Part shown: piece after piece, positions 15,393-24,657 of the stretch
Layout of the letters: every line of letters starts with the position of its first letter
How positions within the stretch are numbered: the stretch's first letter is position 1
Notes under the pieces: generated by a model
What the model was told of the DNA's origin: nothing
Database searches by the model: none
What the model saw: the letters and a program-made list of their open reading frames with translations, nothing else
Origin: CAZEAC01 sp964510065
GTDB lineage: Bacteria > Bdellovibrionota_C > UBA2361 > CAIXSY01
Direction of reading: 5' to 3'
DNA: 25,643 nt
Assembly: GCA_964510065.1 (NCBI GenBank)
Contig: CAZEAC010000061.1
Span: forward strand, 1 to 25,643
Made by a program: the position numbers and the translations under genes

Positions 15393-17246
15393 TTAAGCCA
15401 TATCCTGCGTAGGCTGCATATCTCTTATTCTTCGCTCGGCGCGAAGGCGCTCCTGCAGTAGAACGCTCCGTTCCTGTTCGTTTTGGCTCGCTGAAATCTC
15501 GCGGTCAAGACGGCCAACTAGCTGAATTTCTTTATTTTTTCTCACCACGCGCAGACACTGTTCAAAGCCCTTCTCGAAACTAACCGAGGGGTCTTTCTGC
15601 ATGGCAAACGCCTTTCTCCAAAGCTCAAGCCAGCTAGGGCCAAAAAATTTCAACAGCTCTTTGGTGCGCTCCTTCTGCTGAAGTTCGTTAAGCGAGCTGT
15701 CGGCAACAATTTCGGCGAGCCCCTCGATAAAGCTCCGGCTCGCGACACTGAGGCTTAGACATAGCTCAGGGAGCCGCAACACCTTTGCTGGCACGCTGTC
15801 ACGCTGCGCAATTGCACAAACTAATACTTCGCGATCGAGTGGCGGGAGAGACTCGACATCAGGTATCGCTGCTGCAGAAGAAGCTGCAGCAACAGGCGAC
15901 GCGCCCTTCTCCGCTGCTTCCTTCGTCGCAAGCTGTATACCTTCCTCAACAAGCGCTTCCATGGCGCGCGGTTCAATTCGCAATACAAGCGCCGCGCGCT
16001 GAATCAACTCGGCACGTTCTATACTATTCTGAATCGCCCGCACGACGCTTGCGACCTCCGAGCAGAACTTTCCCTTCCGCGCAGAACCAAGCTCGGCGAC
16101 GCTCTTCACCTCAAACTTCGCAAGCAAATGATCGATATAACATTCAATGAGCTGGTGCTGCTCCATGTGCGAAAGTTCGGACGCCGTGCGTTCGCCGAAG
16201 CGATGCGCAAAGGTGTCCGGGTCATCCCCAGAGGGCAGGAAAACCGCGGAGACATCGAGTCCAGAATTTTGAAAATGCGGAAAGCATTTTCCTGCGGCGA
16301 CTCTTCCCGCGGCATCTCCGTCAAAGAGCACGACCACTCGATTCACAAGGTTCTTAAGCCGCTTTACATGCTGTTCGGTAAGTGCGGTTCCACATGTTGC
16401 AAGCACGTTCTGTACACCAACCTGCCAAAGACCAATCACATCGAGATAGCCTTCTACTAGATAGACGCTCTTCGAATCGCGCAGCGCCTCAAACGCCTGC
16501 GGAAGACCGAAAAATATCTTGCTTTTTTGATACAACGGCGATTCCGGCGAGTTGATATATTTGGGCGCGTTCTGCCCACTCTCACTGTCTCCCGGAAGTA
16601 TCCGTCCACCGAACCCGGCAATGCGTTCATCATCTGCAAACACAGGAAACATTATTCGGCCACGAAAGAGGTCGTAGAGGTCCCCTTTGTTCCCGCGCCG
16701 CGAGAGGCCAAGACTCATGAGCAGCTCTTCGGAAAGCCCGCGCCCTTTCAAATATTGACTCAATGCTGACCATTCGCGCGGCGAATAGCCCACACCGAAC
16801 ATCCCAAGGGCATCTTCGCGAAGATGTCGCGACTGCAAATACTCTTTCACGCTGTTGTCAGCATGCTGCAAATTCCGGATGAAGAACTCACAGGCGGCTC
16901 GATTAATCTTATAGAGCAGCTGCTTGTTGGAAGGTTTCTGTTCGCGCCCGCCACCTTCCTTGCGGATAGCAATCCCAAGCCTAAGCGCGAGATCCTCAAT
17001 TGCTTCAGGGAAGGAGAGCCCCTTGATTTTCATGAGGAACGAAATAACGTCGCCGGACTCCCCGCAACCGAAGCAGTGAAAATAACCATCAGTCTCTCGA
17101 ACATTAAATGAAGGGCTCTTCTCTTGATGAAATGGGCAGAGCCCCAAATAATTGGTGCCCGCTCGGCGTAGCGAGACTGTTTCGGAAATTATCTCAACAA
17201 TATTGACCCGGTCGAGAACTTCTTGAATCGATTCCTGGGCAATCAT
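15393..17246 (-). CDS. dnaG: DNA primase
   Basis: A 617-residue primase that lays RNA primers for replication. The N-terminal CHC2 zinc ribbon has Cys37, His40, Cys58 and Cys61 (LCPFH, HCFGCG). The TOPRIM catalytic core has Glu265 in LVEGYLD, ATCGTALT, and Asp309/Asp311 in LFDGDAAG. The C-terminal ~180 residues would be the helicase (DnaB)-interaction domain. Length matches typical DnaG. There is no clear Shine-Dalgarno before the ATG, which suits the low expression usual for primase. It lies between greA (99 bases upstream, with two hairpins) and rpoD (113 bases downstream), the familiar macromolecular-synthesis arrangement without rpsU. Confidence 0.97.
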   Translation of the reverse strand: MIAQESIQEVLDRVNIVEIISETVSLRRAGTNYLGLCPFHQEKSPSFNVRETDGYFHCFGCGESGDVISFLMKIKGLSFPEAIEDLALRLGIAIRKEGGGREQKPSNKQLLYKINRAACEFFIRNLQHADNSVKEYLQSRHLREDALGMFGVGYSPREWSALSQYLKGRGLSEELLMSLGLSRRGNKGDLYDLFRGRIMFPVFADDERIAGFGGRILPGDSESGQNAPKYINSPESPLYQKSKIFFGLPQAFEALRDSKSVYLVEGYLDVIGLWQVGVQNVLATCGTALTEQHVKRLKNLVNRVVVLFDGDAAGRVAAGKCFPHFQNSGLDVSAVFLPSGDDPDTFAHRFGERTASELSHMEQHQLIECYIDHLLAKFEVKSVAELGSARKGKFCSEVASVVRAIQNSIERAELIQRAALVLRIEPRAMEALVEEGIQLATKEAAEKGASPVAAASSAAAIPDVESLPPLDREVLVCAIAQRDSVPAKVLRLPELCLSLSVASRSFIEGLAEIVADSSLNELQQKERTKELLKFFGPSWLELWRKAFAMQKDPSVSFEKGFEQCLRVVRKNKEIQLVGRLDREISASQNEQERSVLLQERLRAERRIRDMQPTQDMA

Positions 17247-17305
17247 ATCAAATTCTAAAATTAATCCACACCGGGCTCGCTGTGACTCCCGAGTGAATTA
17301 TTAAT

Positions 17306-17343
17306 CACACAGGCGCCGCAGAGAACGCGGAGGCGGGGGCCTC
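17306..17343. repeat. Tandem hairpins in greA-dnaG gap, partly 'GCAGAGAACGCGGAGG' repeat-like
   Basis: Just after the greA stop there are two stem-loops: GAGGC-GGGG-GCCTC (17330-17343) and CCGC-AGAGAAC-GCGG (17316-17330). They share a base, so they may be alternatives or stack. No T-run follows on the minus strand, so a simple terminator is unlikely; an attenuating or processing structure before dnaG fits better. The wording GCCGCAGAGAACGCGGAGG resembles another class of common bacterial dispersed repeat ('CGCAGAGAACGCAGAG'). Confidence 0.35.
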
Positions 17344-17345
17344 TT

Positions 17346-17831
17346 TTACCCCTCCTCTCTATAATCAATGAATATCTCAATTATCTCATACTCCCGCGCG
17401 CCACCGGGGAGCGCAACCTTAGCCACATCGCCGACGCTCTTACCAATGAGCCCCTTTGCAAGGGGGGTCTCGAAGGATATCAGCCCTTCGGCAACATTAG
17501 ATTCATCGGAGCCAACGATAGAAAGTTTCCTCTCTTCGCCTGAATCGATATCCTCAATGCGTACAGAAAGCCCGAATACGACTCGATCTTTTGAGCCAAT
17601 AGTTCGCGGATCAATTATTTCTGCATTCGAAAGTTTTGCCTCGATATCTCTAATTTTAGCTTCAGTGAGCCCCGATTTCTCCTTGGCCGCGTCATAATCT
17701 GCGTTTTCCGAAAGATCGCCGTGACCACGAGCTACCTCGATCGCGCGCGATAATTCAGGCCTGAGCGCCTTAAGCTTTTGAAGCTCCTGGCGTAGCGAAT
17801 CATATCCCCTTGGTGTCATTGGTCTTTTCAT
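17346..17831 (-). CDS. greA: Transcription elongation factor GreA
   Basis: A 161-residue GreA that rescues backtracked RNA polymerase by stimulating transcript cleavage through the secondary channel. The N-terminal coiled coil carries the tip motif GHGDLSENADYDAAK, with the acidic residues Asp39 and Glu42 that coordinate the catalytic magnesium. A C-terminal FKBP-like domain follows, with KDRVVFGLSVRIEDIDSGEE, ISFETPLAKGLIGKSVGD and a closing YEIIEIF. Length is standard. AAGGA lies 5-6 bases before the ATG. It begins only 8 bases after the carB stop, so it is almost certainly on the pyrimidine transcript. Confidence 0.96.
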   Translation of the reverse strand: MKRPMTPRGYDSLRQELQKLKALRPELSRAIEVARGHGDLSENADYDAAKEKSGLTEAKIRDIEAKLSNAEIIDPRTIGSKDRVVFGLSVRIEDIDSGEERKLSIVGSDESNVAEGLISFETPLAKGLIGKSVGDVAKVALPGGAREYEIIEIFIDYREEG

Positions 17832-17839
17832 TTTATTCC

Positions 17840-20800
17840 TTAGCCCCCCGCCCTGGCCCCTTCAGCTTTTAGGGTGCCACGATGGTAGTCCTGTAGTGCC
17901 TGCACCTCATAGAGTTCATGTTCACGAAGGGCCCTTATCGCCTGCACCGCCGCTGCCGCCGCAGCCATGGTAGTGTAGGTGGGCACCTTGAGCTCACTTG
18001 CCACGAGCCGAATGGATCGGGAATCAAGGTAAGTACCCATCCCTTCGGGAGTATTAATTACCAAGGTGATCTCTCCATTACCCAGCCGCTCGAGGACATG
18101 CGGCGAGCCTTCGCGCACTTTGTTAATTACCTCGGCAGTAATACCATGCTTGGCCAAAAACTCGGCACTACCTTTCGTCGCCACGAGCCGAAAGTTCAAC
18201 GCCGAAAGTTCTTTTGCAATTGCAGGAAGCTCGGCTTTGTCACCATCAGCGACACTCAAAAATGCCACTCCCCCGAGAGGCAGGCGCGTATTCGTGGCGT
18301 ATTGTGATTTCGCGAACGCAAGGGCAAATCCTTCCGAAATACCCATTACCTCACCGGTCGATTTCATTTCGGGGCCGAGGATCGTATCAACACTTCCAAA
18401 CTTGTGAAATGGAAAGACGCAAGCCTTGACTGAATGATACCCTTCGTATCGCGGTTCGCGGAGTCCCAGTTGCGCTATCTTCGTGCCTGCCATTACCAGC
18501 GAGGCGACCTTTGCCCAGGGCGTTCCGCACGCTTTACTTATAAATGGCACCGTTCGAGACGCACGCGGATTCACTTCGAGAATATAGACCAGCTTTTCCC
18601 GTGTCACCGCAAATTGCACGTTCATCAGCCCCACCACTCCCAACTCCATCGCGAGCACGCGAGCCTGCCGCTTCAATTCATCAACAATCGCCGGAGCAAG
18701 AGTCGGCGGAGGCACACAACATGAGCTATCGCCGGAATGAATTCCCGCTCGCTCGATGTGCTCCATGACCCCGGCAATCAAAACTTCCTTGCCATCGCAC
18801 ACCGCGTCTACATCCACCTCGACAGCATTTTCGAGATAGCGATCTAAAAGCACGGGGCGCTCCTCCGACACCTGTACGGTTTCCCCAATATAGGTAAGGA
18901 GCTCCTCTTTGCTATGCAGTACGCGCATCGCCCGTCCACCAAGGACAAATGACGGGCGAATCATCAAAGGAAAGCCAAGTTTGTCAGACGCTGCCACCGC
19001 TTCGTCACGCGATCGTGCGGCAACGCCCTCAGGCTGAAGCAGCCCAAGCTTTGAAACCAATACGTTAAAACGCTCACGGTCCTCAGCCACATCTATTGAC
19101 TCCACGGAAGTACCTATTATCGGAACTCCAAGTGCAGCGAGATCGTTAGCCAGCTTAAGCGGTGTCTGGCCTCCAAACTGCACAATGACGCCCCATGGCT
19201 TCTCGCGGCGCACAATATTCAGCACTGATTCCAAGGTAAGTGGCTCAAAGTAGAGCCGATCGCTTACATCGTAATCCGTAGACACTGTCTCAGGATTGCA
19301 GTTGACCATGATCGCTTCAAATCCAGCTTCACGAAGCGCGAAGACGGCATGCACGCAGCAATAGTCAAATTCAATGCCCTGTCCAATTCGGTTTGGTCCC
19401 GAACCAAGGATAACAATCTTCTTTTTTGAAGTCGGAGCGGCTTCCGCTTCTTGGTCGTAGGAAGAGTACAGATAGGGCGTCGAAGCGACGAACTCAGCCG
19501 CGCATGTATCGACTGACTTAAATGTCGGCAACACTGAGAACTTCTCTCTTTGCGCACGAACCGCCGACTCCTCTACATTGAGCAGCGAAGCGATACGCCT
19601 ATCGGAAAATCCGGCACGCTTTAATCCACGTAGCTCAGCTTCGCCACAATCACCAAGCTTCTTACCTCGAAGTGTCTGCTCCGTGTTAATAATTCGCTCA
19701 ATTTCCGAAACGAACCACGGATCAATACCTGTCACCTTAGAGACACTCTCCATCGAGCTTCCACTGCGCAGCGCCTCACCCACCAGCCAAAGTCGCTGAG
19801 GGTGCGGCCTCGCACACGCTTCAAGTATCTCCTCTTTACCGAGGTCCTTCACTTTTGACTGAAAATCAAAGCCGGTGCTCCCGAGCTCAAGCGAGCAGAT
19901 TGCCTTCTGCAGCGCTTCGGAAAAATTTCTCCCGAACGCCATGACTTCGCCTACCGACTTCATCTGTGTACCGAGGGTTGTGTCAGCGTTTGGAAACTTT
20001 TCGAAATTAAATCGCGGGATCTTCACTACGACGTAATCTATCGACGGCTCAAAGCAGGCTGGCGTCTCGCGAGTAATATCATTAGGAATTTCATCGAGGG
20101 TGTAGCCAACGGCAAGCTTGGCCGCGATCTTCGCGATGGGGAATCCCGTAGCCTTGGACGCGAGCGCAGAGCTCCGCGAAACTCGCGGGTTCATTTCAAT
20201 GACTATTACTCGACCGGTTTTTGGATCGAGCGCGAACTGCACATTCGAACCACCCGTATCGACGCCGATTCGGCGCATCACTTTAATCGCCGCATCTCGG
20301 ATTCGTTGATATTCTTTGTCCGTAATGGTCATAAGCGGCGCCACCGTAATGGAGTCACCGGTATGCACGCCCATCGGATCAAAGTTTTCAATCGGACACA
20401 CAATCACGACATTATCTTTGGTGTCACGCATCACCTCAAGCTCAAGCTCTTTCCAGCCGATCAGCGATTCTTCAATGAGCACCTCACGATTTGGACTCAT
20501 CGCCAACGCATGCGCCACTTTGGGGCGAAGCTCCGAGGCATTAAAGACGATGCCACCACCCGATCCGCCAAGGGTACGTGACGGTCGTAGCACCACCGGC
20601 AATCCAATTTTTGCAGCGACTTTTTCGGCCTCCTCTATACTGTGCGCGACACCGCTACGTGCGGACTCAAGCCCAATTTCATCCATTGCTTGACGAAACA
20701 ACTCGCGGTCCTCTGCGGTCTTGATCGCATCAATATTTGCCCCGATCAGCTTGACGCCATACCGGTGCAAGATCCCTTTCTCAAAAAGTTCAATTGCTAA

Positions 20801-21091
20801 GTTGAGCGCAGTTTGTCCACCCATGGTCGGAAGGATTGCATCCGGGCGCTCTTTCTTAATTATCGCCTCGACATAGTCGACGGTGATTGGCTCAATATAG
20901 GTCCGATCGGCAAACTCCGGATCGGTCATAATTGTTGCGGGGTTCGAATTTACAAGAACGACCTGATAGCCCTCCTCACGAAGCGCCTTTATCGCCTGCG
21001 TTCCCGAGTAATCAAACTCGCACGCCTGCCCAATAACAATCGGACCAGAGCCGATCAATAAGATTTTATGAATGTCATTTCGTTTTGGCAC
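17840..21091 (-). CDS. carB: Carbamoyl-phosphate synthase large subunit
   Basis: A 1083-residue synthetase subunit that makes carbamoyl phosphate from bicarbonate, ammonia and two ATP. It has two homologous halves, each with an ATP-grasp fold: the first starts KILLIGSGPIVIGQACEFDYSGTQA, with RPSRTLGGSGGGI at ~166-178, and the second starts at ~560 with KIVILGSGPNRIGQGIEFDYC and RPSFVLGGRAMRVL. The C-terminal MGS-like domain (~940-1083), starting around ADGDKAELPAIAKELSALNF, is where UMP and ornithine act in known enzymes. Full length. The GTG start has GGAGG 5 bases upstream and overlaps carA by 17 bases. The CarA partner has an unusual active site, so the ammonia supply of this pair is of interest. 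Confidence 0.97.
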   Translation of the reverse strand: MPKRNDIHKILLIGSGPIVIGQACEFDYSGTQAIKALREEGYQVVLVNSNPATIMTDPEFADRTYIEPITVDYVEAIIKKERPDAILPTMGGQTALNLAIELFEKGILHRYGVKLIGANIDAIKTAEDRELFRQAMDEIGLESARSGVAHSIEEAEKVAAKIGLPVVLRPSRTLGGSGGGIVFNASELRPKVAHALAMSPNREVLIEESLIGWKELELEVMRDTKDNVVIVCPIENFDPMGVHTGDSITVAPLMTITDKEYQRIRDAAIKVMRRIGVDTGGSNVQFALDPKTGRVIVIEMNPRVSRSSALASKATGFPIAKIAAKLAVGYTLDEIPNDITRETPACFEPSIDYVVVKIPRFNFEKFPNADTTLGTQMKSVGEVMAFGRNFSEALQKAICSLELGSTGFDFQSKVKDLGKEEILEACARPHPQRLWLVGEALRSGSSMESVSKVTGIDPWFVSEIERIINTEQTLRGKKLGDCGEAELRGLKRAGFSDRRIASLLNVEESAVRAQREKFSVLPTFKSVDTCAAEFVASTPYLYSSYDQEAEAAPTSKKKIVILGSGPNRIGQGIEFDYCCVHAVFALREAGFEAIMVNCNPETVSTDYDVSDRLYFEPLTLESVLNIVRREKPWGVIVQFGGQTPLKLANDLAALGVPIIGTSVESIDVAEDRERFNVLVSKLGLLQPEGVAARSRDEAVAASDKLGFPLMIRPSFVLGGRAMRVLHSKEELLTYIGETVQVSEERPVLLDRYLENAVEVDVDAVCDGKEVLIAGVMEHIERAGIHSGDSSCCVPPPTLAPAIVDELKRQARVLAMELGVVGLMNVQFAVTREKLVYILEVNPRASRTVPFISKACGTPWAKVASLVMAGTKIAQLGLREPRYEGYHSVKACVFPFHKFGSVDTILGPEMKSTGEVMGISEGFALAFAKSQYATNTRLPLGGVAFLSVADGDKAELPAIAKELSALNFRLVATKGSAEFLAKHGITAEVINKVREGSPHVLERLGNGEITLVINTPEGMGTYLDSRSIRLVASELKVPTYTTMAAAAAAVQAIRALREHELYEVQALQDYHRGTLKAEGARAGG

Positions 21092-22352
21092 TGCTACCTC
21101 CCTTCGCCGCGCTCTTCGCTGATTCCGTCCCTACCACGAGGTCAAAGAAACGCCGAAACAGGTACTGCGCGTCATGCGTTCCTGGCGACGATTCCGGAGT
21201 GTACTGCACACTGAACGCGCGATTATCATGGTCGTGCAGACCTTCAACCGTTTGGTCATTTAGATTGAGGTGACTTACTTTTGCTGTTGCTGTCCGCGGA
21301 AGAGACTCAGCACTTACCGCAAAGCCGTGATTTTGTACCGTTATTTCAACTTTTTTCGTCAAAAGATCCATGACCGGATGATTGCCACCACGATGGCCGA
21401 ATTTCAACTTGTAGGTTTTTGCGCCGAACACCTGCCCAAGAATTTGATGTCCTAGGCAAATGCCGAAGATGGGGAAACGTCCAATAAGTTCGGAAACGGG
21501 CTTTACCACGTAGCCTAAGGTCGCTGGATCTCCCGGTCCATTCGACAAAAAGATAGCGTCAGGTGACAGATTTAAAATATCACGTGCGGAGTATGTTGCC
21601 GGAACGACAGTGACCCTGAACCCTACACTAGTAAGAAGTCTAAGGATCGAAAACTTCACTCCGCAATCAATAGCTACCACGTGCGGGCGCGATGCAAGCT
21701 CTTCTTGGGAAAGCAGCCGGTACCCACGCTTCTCTCCGGGATTTGAATGCTTCGCGGCATATTCTAGAGACCAGGGCAGCTCGCGCCAGGCATAGCTACT
21801 CTTGCAGCTTACCTGTTTTACGTAATCTCTCCCTTCCATACTTCCCGCGGCACGAGCCGCGGCAACCAAAGCCTCTTTTTTTACAGCTCCCGCCGAACCG
21901 GGACGGAGCATCGCCATTGCGCCCATCTGCGCGCCCTTGTCTCGCAGGTGTTTGACAAGCGCTCTTGTGTCGATGCCGCAAATCCCCATTATGCGCGCCT
22001 TTTTCAGATAACTGGTCAGAGTTTCCTGCGCTCTGAAGTTTGAACACACCACCGGCAGATCACGGATAACCATTCCGGTTGCATGAACCTTCTCCGACTC
22101 ATCATCCTCGCTGTTACAGCCGGTATTGCCGATATGTGGCGCGGTCCAGGTAATCATCTGTCCGGCATAACTTGGGTCGGTCAAAATTTCCTGGTAGCCA
22201 AGCATCGAGGTGTTAAAAACCACTTCACCAACCGCGGGTGCACTATCAAAGACATGCTCACCAAAGCCGTAGCCCGTAAACGTTGTGCCATCAGCCAGCG
22301 CCAGCATTGCCGGAGCTAAGTCCTTACTTTCTTCTCGAAGCACCACACTCAT
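21075..22352 (-). CDS. carA: Carbamoyl-phosphate synthase small (glutaminase) subunit with Thr in place of catalytic His
   Basis: A 425-residue partner of CarB that normally hydrolyses glutamine and channels the ammonia to CarB. The N-terminal CPSase domain (~14-180, GYGFGEHVFDSAPAVGEVVFNTSM) and the class I amidotransferase domain (~224-408) are complete. Nucleophile Cys299 sits in FGICLGHQILG; SNGPGDPATLG, GGNHPV and QNHGF are also present. The motif usually written Q-x-H-P-E-A-S-P-G-P reads VQYTPESSPGT, so Thr385 (codon ACT, 21198-21200) replaces the triad His while Glu387 remains. In E. coli CarA the equivalent His353 is needed for glutamine hydrolysis. The frame is intact around it. A short Ser/Lys/Ala-rich tail follows. 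GGAGAG lies 6 bases before the ATG, and the start overlaps pyrC by 4 bases. Confidence 0.95.
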   Translation of the reverse strand: MSVVLREESKDLAPAMLALADGTTFTGYGFGEHVFDSAPAVGEVVFNTSMLGYQEILTDPSYAGQMITWTAPHIGNTGCNSEDDESEKVHATGMVIRDLPVVCSNFRAQETLTSYLKKARIMGICGIDTRALVKHLRDKGAQMGAMAMLRPGSAGAVKKEALVAAARAAGSMEGRDYVKQVSCKSSYAWRELPWSLEYAAKHSNPGEKRGYRLLSQEELASRPHVVAIDCGVKFSILRLLTSVGFRVTVVPATYSARDILNLSPDAIFLSNGPGDPATLGYVVKPVSELIGRFPIFGICLGHQILGQVFGAKTYKLKFGHRGGNHPVMDLLTKKVEITVQNHGFAVSAESLPRTATAKVSHLNLNDQTVEGLHDHDNRAFSVQYTPESSPGTHDAQYLFRRFFDLVVGTESAKSAAKGGSSAKTK

Positions 22353-23665
22353 GCCGTTCTCTCCTCCCGCTTCTCACTCACTAAAGACTGATTACGCACT
22401 ACTACCCGACCTTCCACGATAACTGTCTGCGCAATCCCCTGCATCTTTCTTCCGAAGAACGGGCTATTAAAACTTAATGAGTGTACAACATCCTTTCGAA
22501 ATTCCCACGAGTATGCAGGATCGATAATCGTGATGTCAGCGCGAGCCCCTTTGGTGAGCGTGCCCCCCTCCAACGAAAATGCCTTTGCCGGACCACTCGA
22601 ACAGAGCGACACGGCGCGGGAACGCGAGACCCGTTTATCACGCACCAACTCTAAAATTATCGGCAGCGTAGTCTGAAGACCAAGAATTCCAAAGGCCGCC
22701 CGAGAGAATTCGACCTGCTTCACGTCAAGGTGATGTGGAGCATGATCGCTTGCAATGCAATCGATGGTGCCATCAGCAATCGCCTCAATAAGCGCCTGGC
22801 GATCCTCCTCCTCGCGAAGAGGCGGGCTCATTTTTGAATTGGTGTCGTACTGTCCCACCGCATCCTCGGTAAGCATCAAATGATGCGGAGTCACTTCAGC
22901 AGTAATCGCAATGCCGTCGTTCTTTGCGCGGCGCACAAGTTCGGCTCCACGAGCCGTGGTAACATGGCAAAGATGCGCCTTCGACTTCGTGAAGCGGGCC
23001 AGCTCAATATCGCGGGCAATCATCACCTCCTCAGCCACTTTGGGCCATCCAGGCAGTCCGAGCTTATTTGAAAGCCCCGATTCGTTCATCGCTCCGCCGC
23101 AAGAAAGCGACTTATCTTCCTCGTGACAGGCAATCGGCACATCGAGAATTTTGCACCATTCGAGAGCCCGCCGCATTAATCCTGCGTTGTAGACCGGCTC
23201 ACCATCATCAGAGAACGCCACGCATCCGGCGAGACGAAGCTCCTGGTATGGCGCCATCTCTTTACCGTGAAGGTCCTTGCTCACCGCACCAATCGGAAGC
23301 ACACGCGCGGCGCCAGCGTGCTTAGCCCGTTCGAGTATGAAACGGGTTACTTCCTCGTTGTCGTTCACCGGCTTGGTATTTGGCATGCAAAGTATCGAAG
23401 TGTATCCGCCAAGCACCGCGGCCTCGGACCCGCTCTTAATAGTTTCTTTCCACTCTTCACCCGGTTCTCGAAGATGCACATGCAGATCGATAAAGCCAGG
23501 AACTATCCACATCCCCGTCGCATCGATTCGCTCGGTCACTTCAGCATGGTCAAAGCTCCCTGGCCTGCCGATATCTTTTATCTTGCCGTCGCTAAGCAGA
23601 ATATCAAGGTTCTCCTCGATCTGCCGTGTCGGATCGATGCATGTTCCGTTTCGAATAAGTATCAT
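22349..23665 (-). CDS. pyrC: Dihydroorotase (class I)
   Basis: A 438-residue zinc amidohydrolase that closes carbamoyl-aspartate to dihydroorotate. The metal and catalytic residues of active class I dihydroorotases are all visible: His62 and His64 in DLHVHLREPG, Asp153 in FSDDG, His181 in IACHEED, His234 in HLCHVTTARG, and Asp307 in IASDHAPHH. NTKPVNDN and PPLREEEDR are further family blocks. This argues for a real enzyme and not the inactive PyrC-like partner that accompanies some PyrB. It overlaps pyrB upstream and carA downstream by 4 bases each, so the genes are translationally coupled. Confidence 0.96.
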   Translation of the reverse strand: MILIRNGTCIDPTRQIEENLDILLSDGKIKDIGRPGSFDHAEVTERIDATGMWIVPGFIDLHVHLREPGEEWKETIKSGSEAAVLGGYTSILCMPNTKPVNDNEEVTRFILERAKHAGAARVLPIGAVSKDLHGKEMAPYQELRLAGCVAFSDDGEPVYNAGLMRRALEWCKILDVPIACHEEDKSLSCGGAMNESGLSNKLGLPGWPKVAEEVMIARDIELARFTKSKAHLCHVTTARGAELVRRAKNDGIAITAEVTPHHLMLTEDAVGQYDTNSKMSPPLREEEDRQALIEAIADGTIDCIASDHAPHHLDVKQVEFSRAAFGILGLQTTLPIILELVRDKRVSRSRAVSLCSSGPAKAFSLEGGTLTKGARADITIIDPAYSWEFRKDVVHSLSFNSPFFGRKMQGIAQTVIVEGRVVVRNQSLVSEKREERTA

Positions 23666-24657
23666 TTGGAGCCCCCCGCATCACTCGCCACTACTTTCCC
23701 ACGCATTCCTGCCGCGAGCGTAAAAAGCACCGCCATCCGCACGGCCACGCCATTGTTGACCTGCTGCTCAATCAGCGATCTTGGGCCATCAGCAACTTCA
23801 CTCGAAATTTCCACTCCCCGATTAATCGGCCCCGGATGCAGAACCACAGAGGCGGGCGCGTGTTTGGCTAAGATCTTCTCATTGATGCCATAGGTATCAG
23901 TATATTCCTGGAGGCTTGGAAAAAAATGCTGCGAAATTCGTTCAAGCTGTACTCGCAGGCATAAAACCACATCGGCGCCGCGAATACCCGAGGAAAGCTG
24001 CCGTTCAATGCGCACCCTGCCCTCAAAGTCAGCACGCCCAAAAGCTTTGCTCGAAAGTAAAGACTCTGGCACCAACGTCGGAGGGCCGACTAGGGTTACC
24101 TCATTACCGAGATGCAAATGCGCCCAGATATTGCTTCGCGCCACTCGCGAATGAAGGATATCCCCGACAATGGCAATTTTTAGGCCGTCTATTTTTTTTA
24201 GGCGCTGTTGTAGTGTAAGCAGATCAAGCAGCGCCTGAGTTGGGTGTTCATGCATGCCGTCACCCGCATTAACCACCGAGACATTCTTAAGCCGATGCGC
24301 CAAAAAGTGCGGCGCGCCACTCTCTTTGTGTCGAACAACTATAATATCCGGCGCCATCGCTTCGAGGGTCTTGGCGGTATCTAAAAACGTTTCCCCTTTT
24401 GTCGAAGAGCTATCTGAGCCACCAACATTGATAACATCGGCGGAAAGTCGTTTGCCGGCTATTTCGAAACTCGTTCGCGTGCGCGTGCTTGGCTCGAGAA
24501 ATAAATTAATTATGGTTTTACCTCGCAGCGCTGGAACTTTTTTCAAATCCCGACCACCCACCTCGACAAAGCTCAGCGCGTTGCTTAAATAGGTTTGGAT
24601 TTCAGCTCGGCTTAAGCTTTCAATATCGAGCAAGTGAGGAACCGAGGCAGAAACCAC
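23662..24657 (-). CDS. pyrB: Aspartate carbamoyltransferase catalytic subunit
   Basis: A 331-residue transferase that joins carbamoyl phosphate to aspartate. It has the carbamoyl-phosphate motif EPSTRTRTSFE (Ser57 onward), the STKGE loop with Lys87, HEHPTQALLD at ~136-145, GDILHSRVARSN at ~165-176 and HPGPINRGVE near the end. Length is slightly above the usual ~310. No pyrI regulatory subunit is next to it; pyrC follows directly instead. The start is a GTG sharing one base with the pyrR stop (TAGTG), with AAGGAG inside the end of pyrR. Confidence 0.97.
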   Translation of the reverse strand: MVSASVPHLLDIESLSRAEIQTYLSNALSFVEVGGRDLKKVPALRGKTIINLFLEPSTRTRTSFEIAGKRLSADVINVGGSDSSSTKGETFLDTAKTLEAMAPDIIVVRHKESGAPHFLAHRLKNVSVVNAGDGMHEHPTQALLDLLTLQQRLKKIDGLKIAIVGDILHSRVARSNIWAHLHLGNEVTLVGPPTLVPESLLSSKAFGRADFEGRVRIERQLSSGIRGADVVLCLRVQLERISQHFFPSLQEYTDTYGINEKILAKHAPASVVLHPGPINRGVEISSEVADGPRSLIEQQVNNGVAVRMAVLFTLAAGMRGKVVASDAGGSK

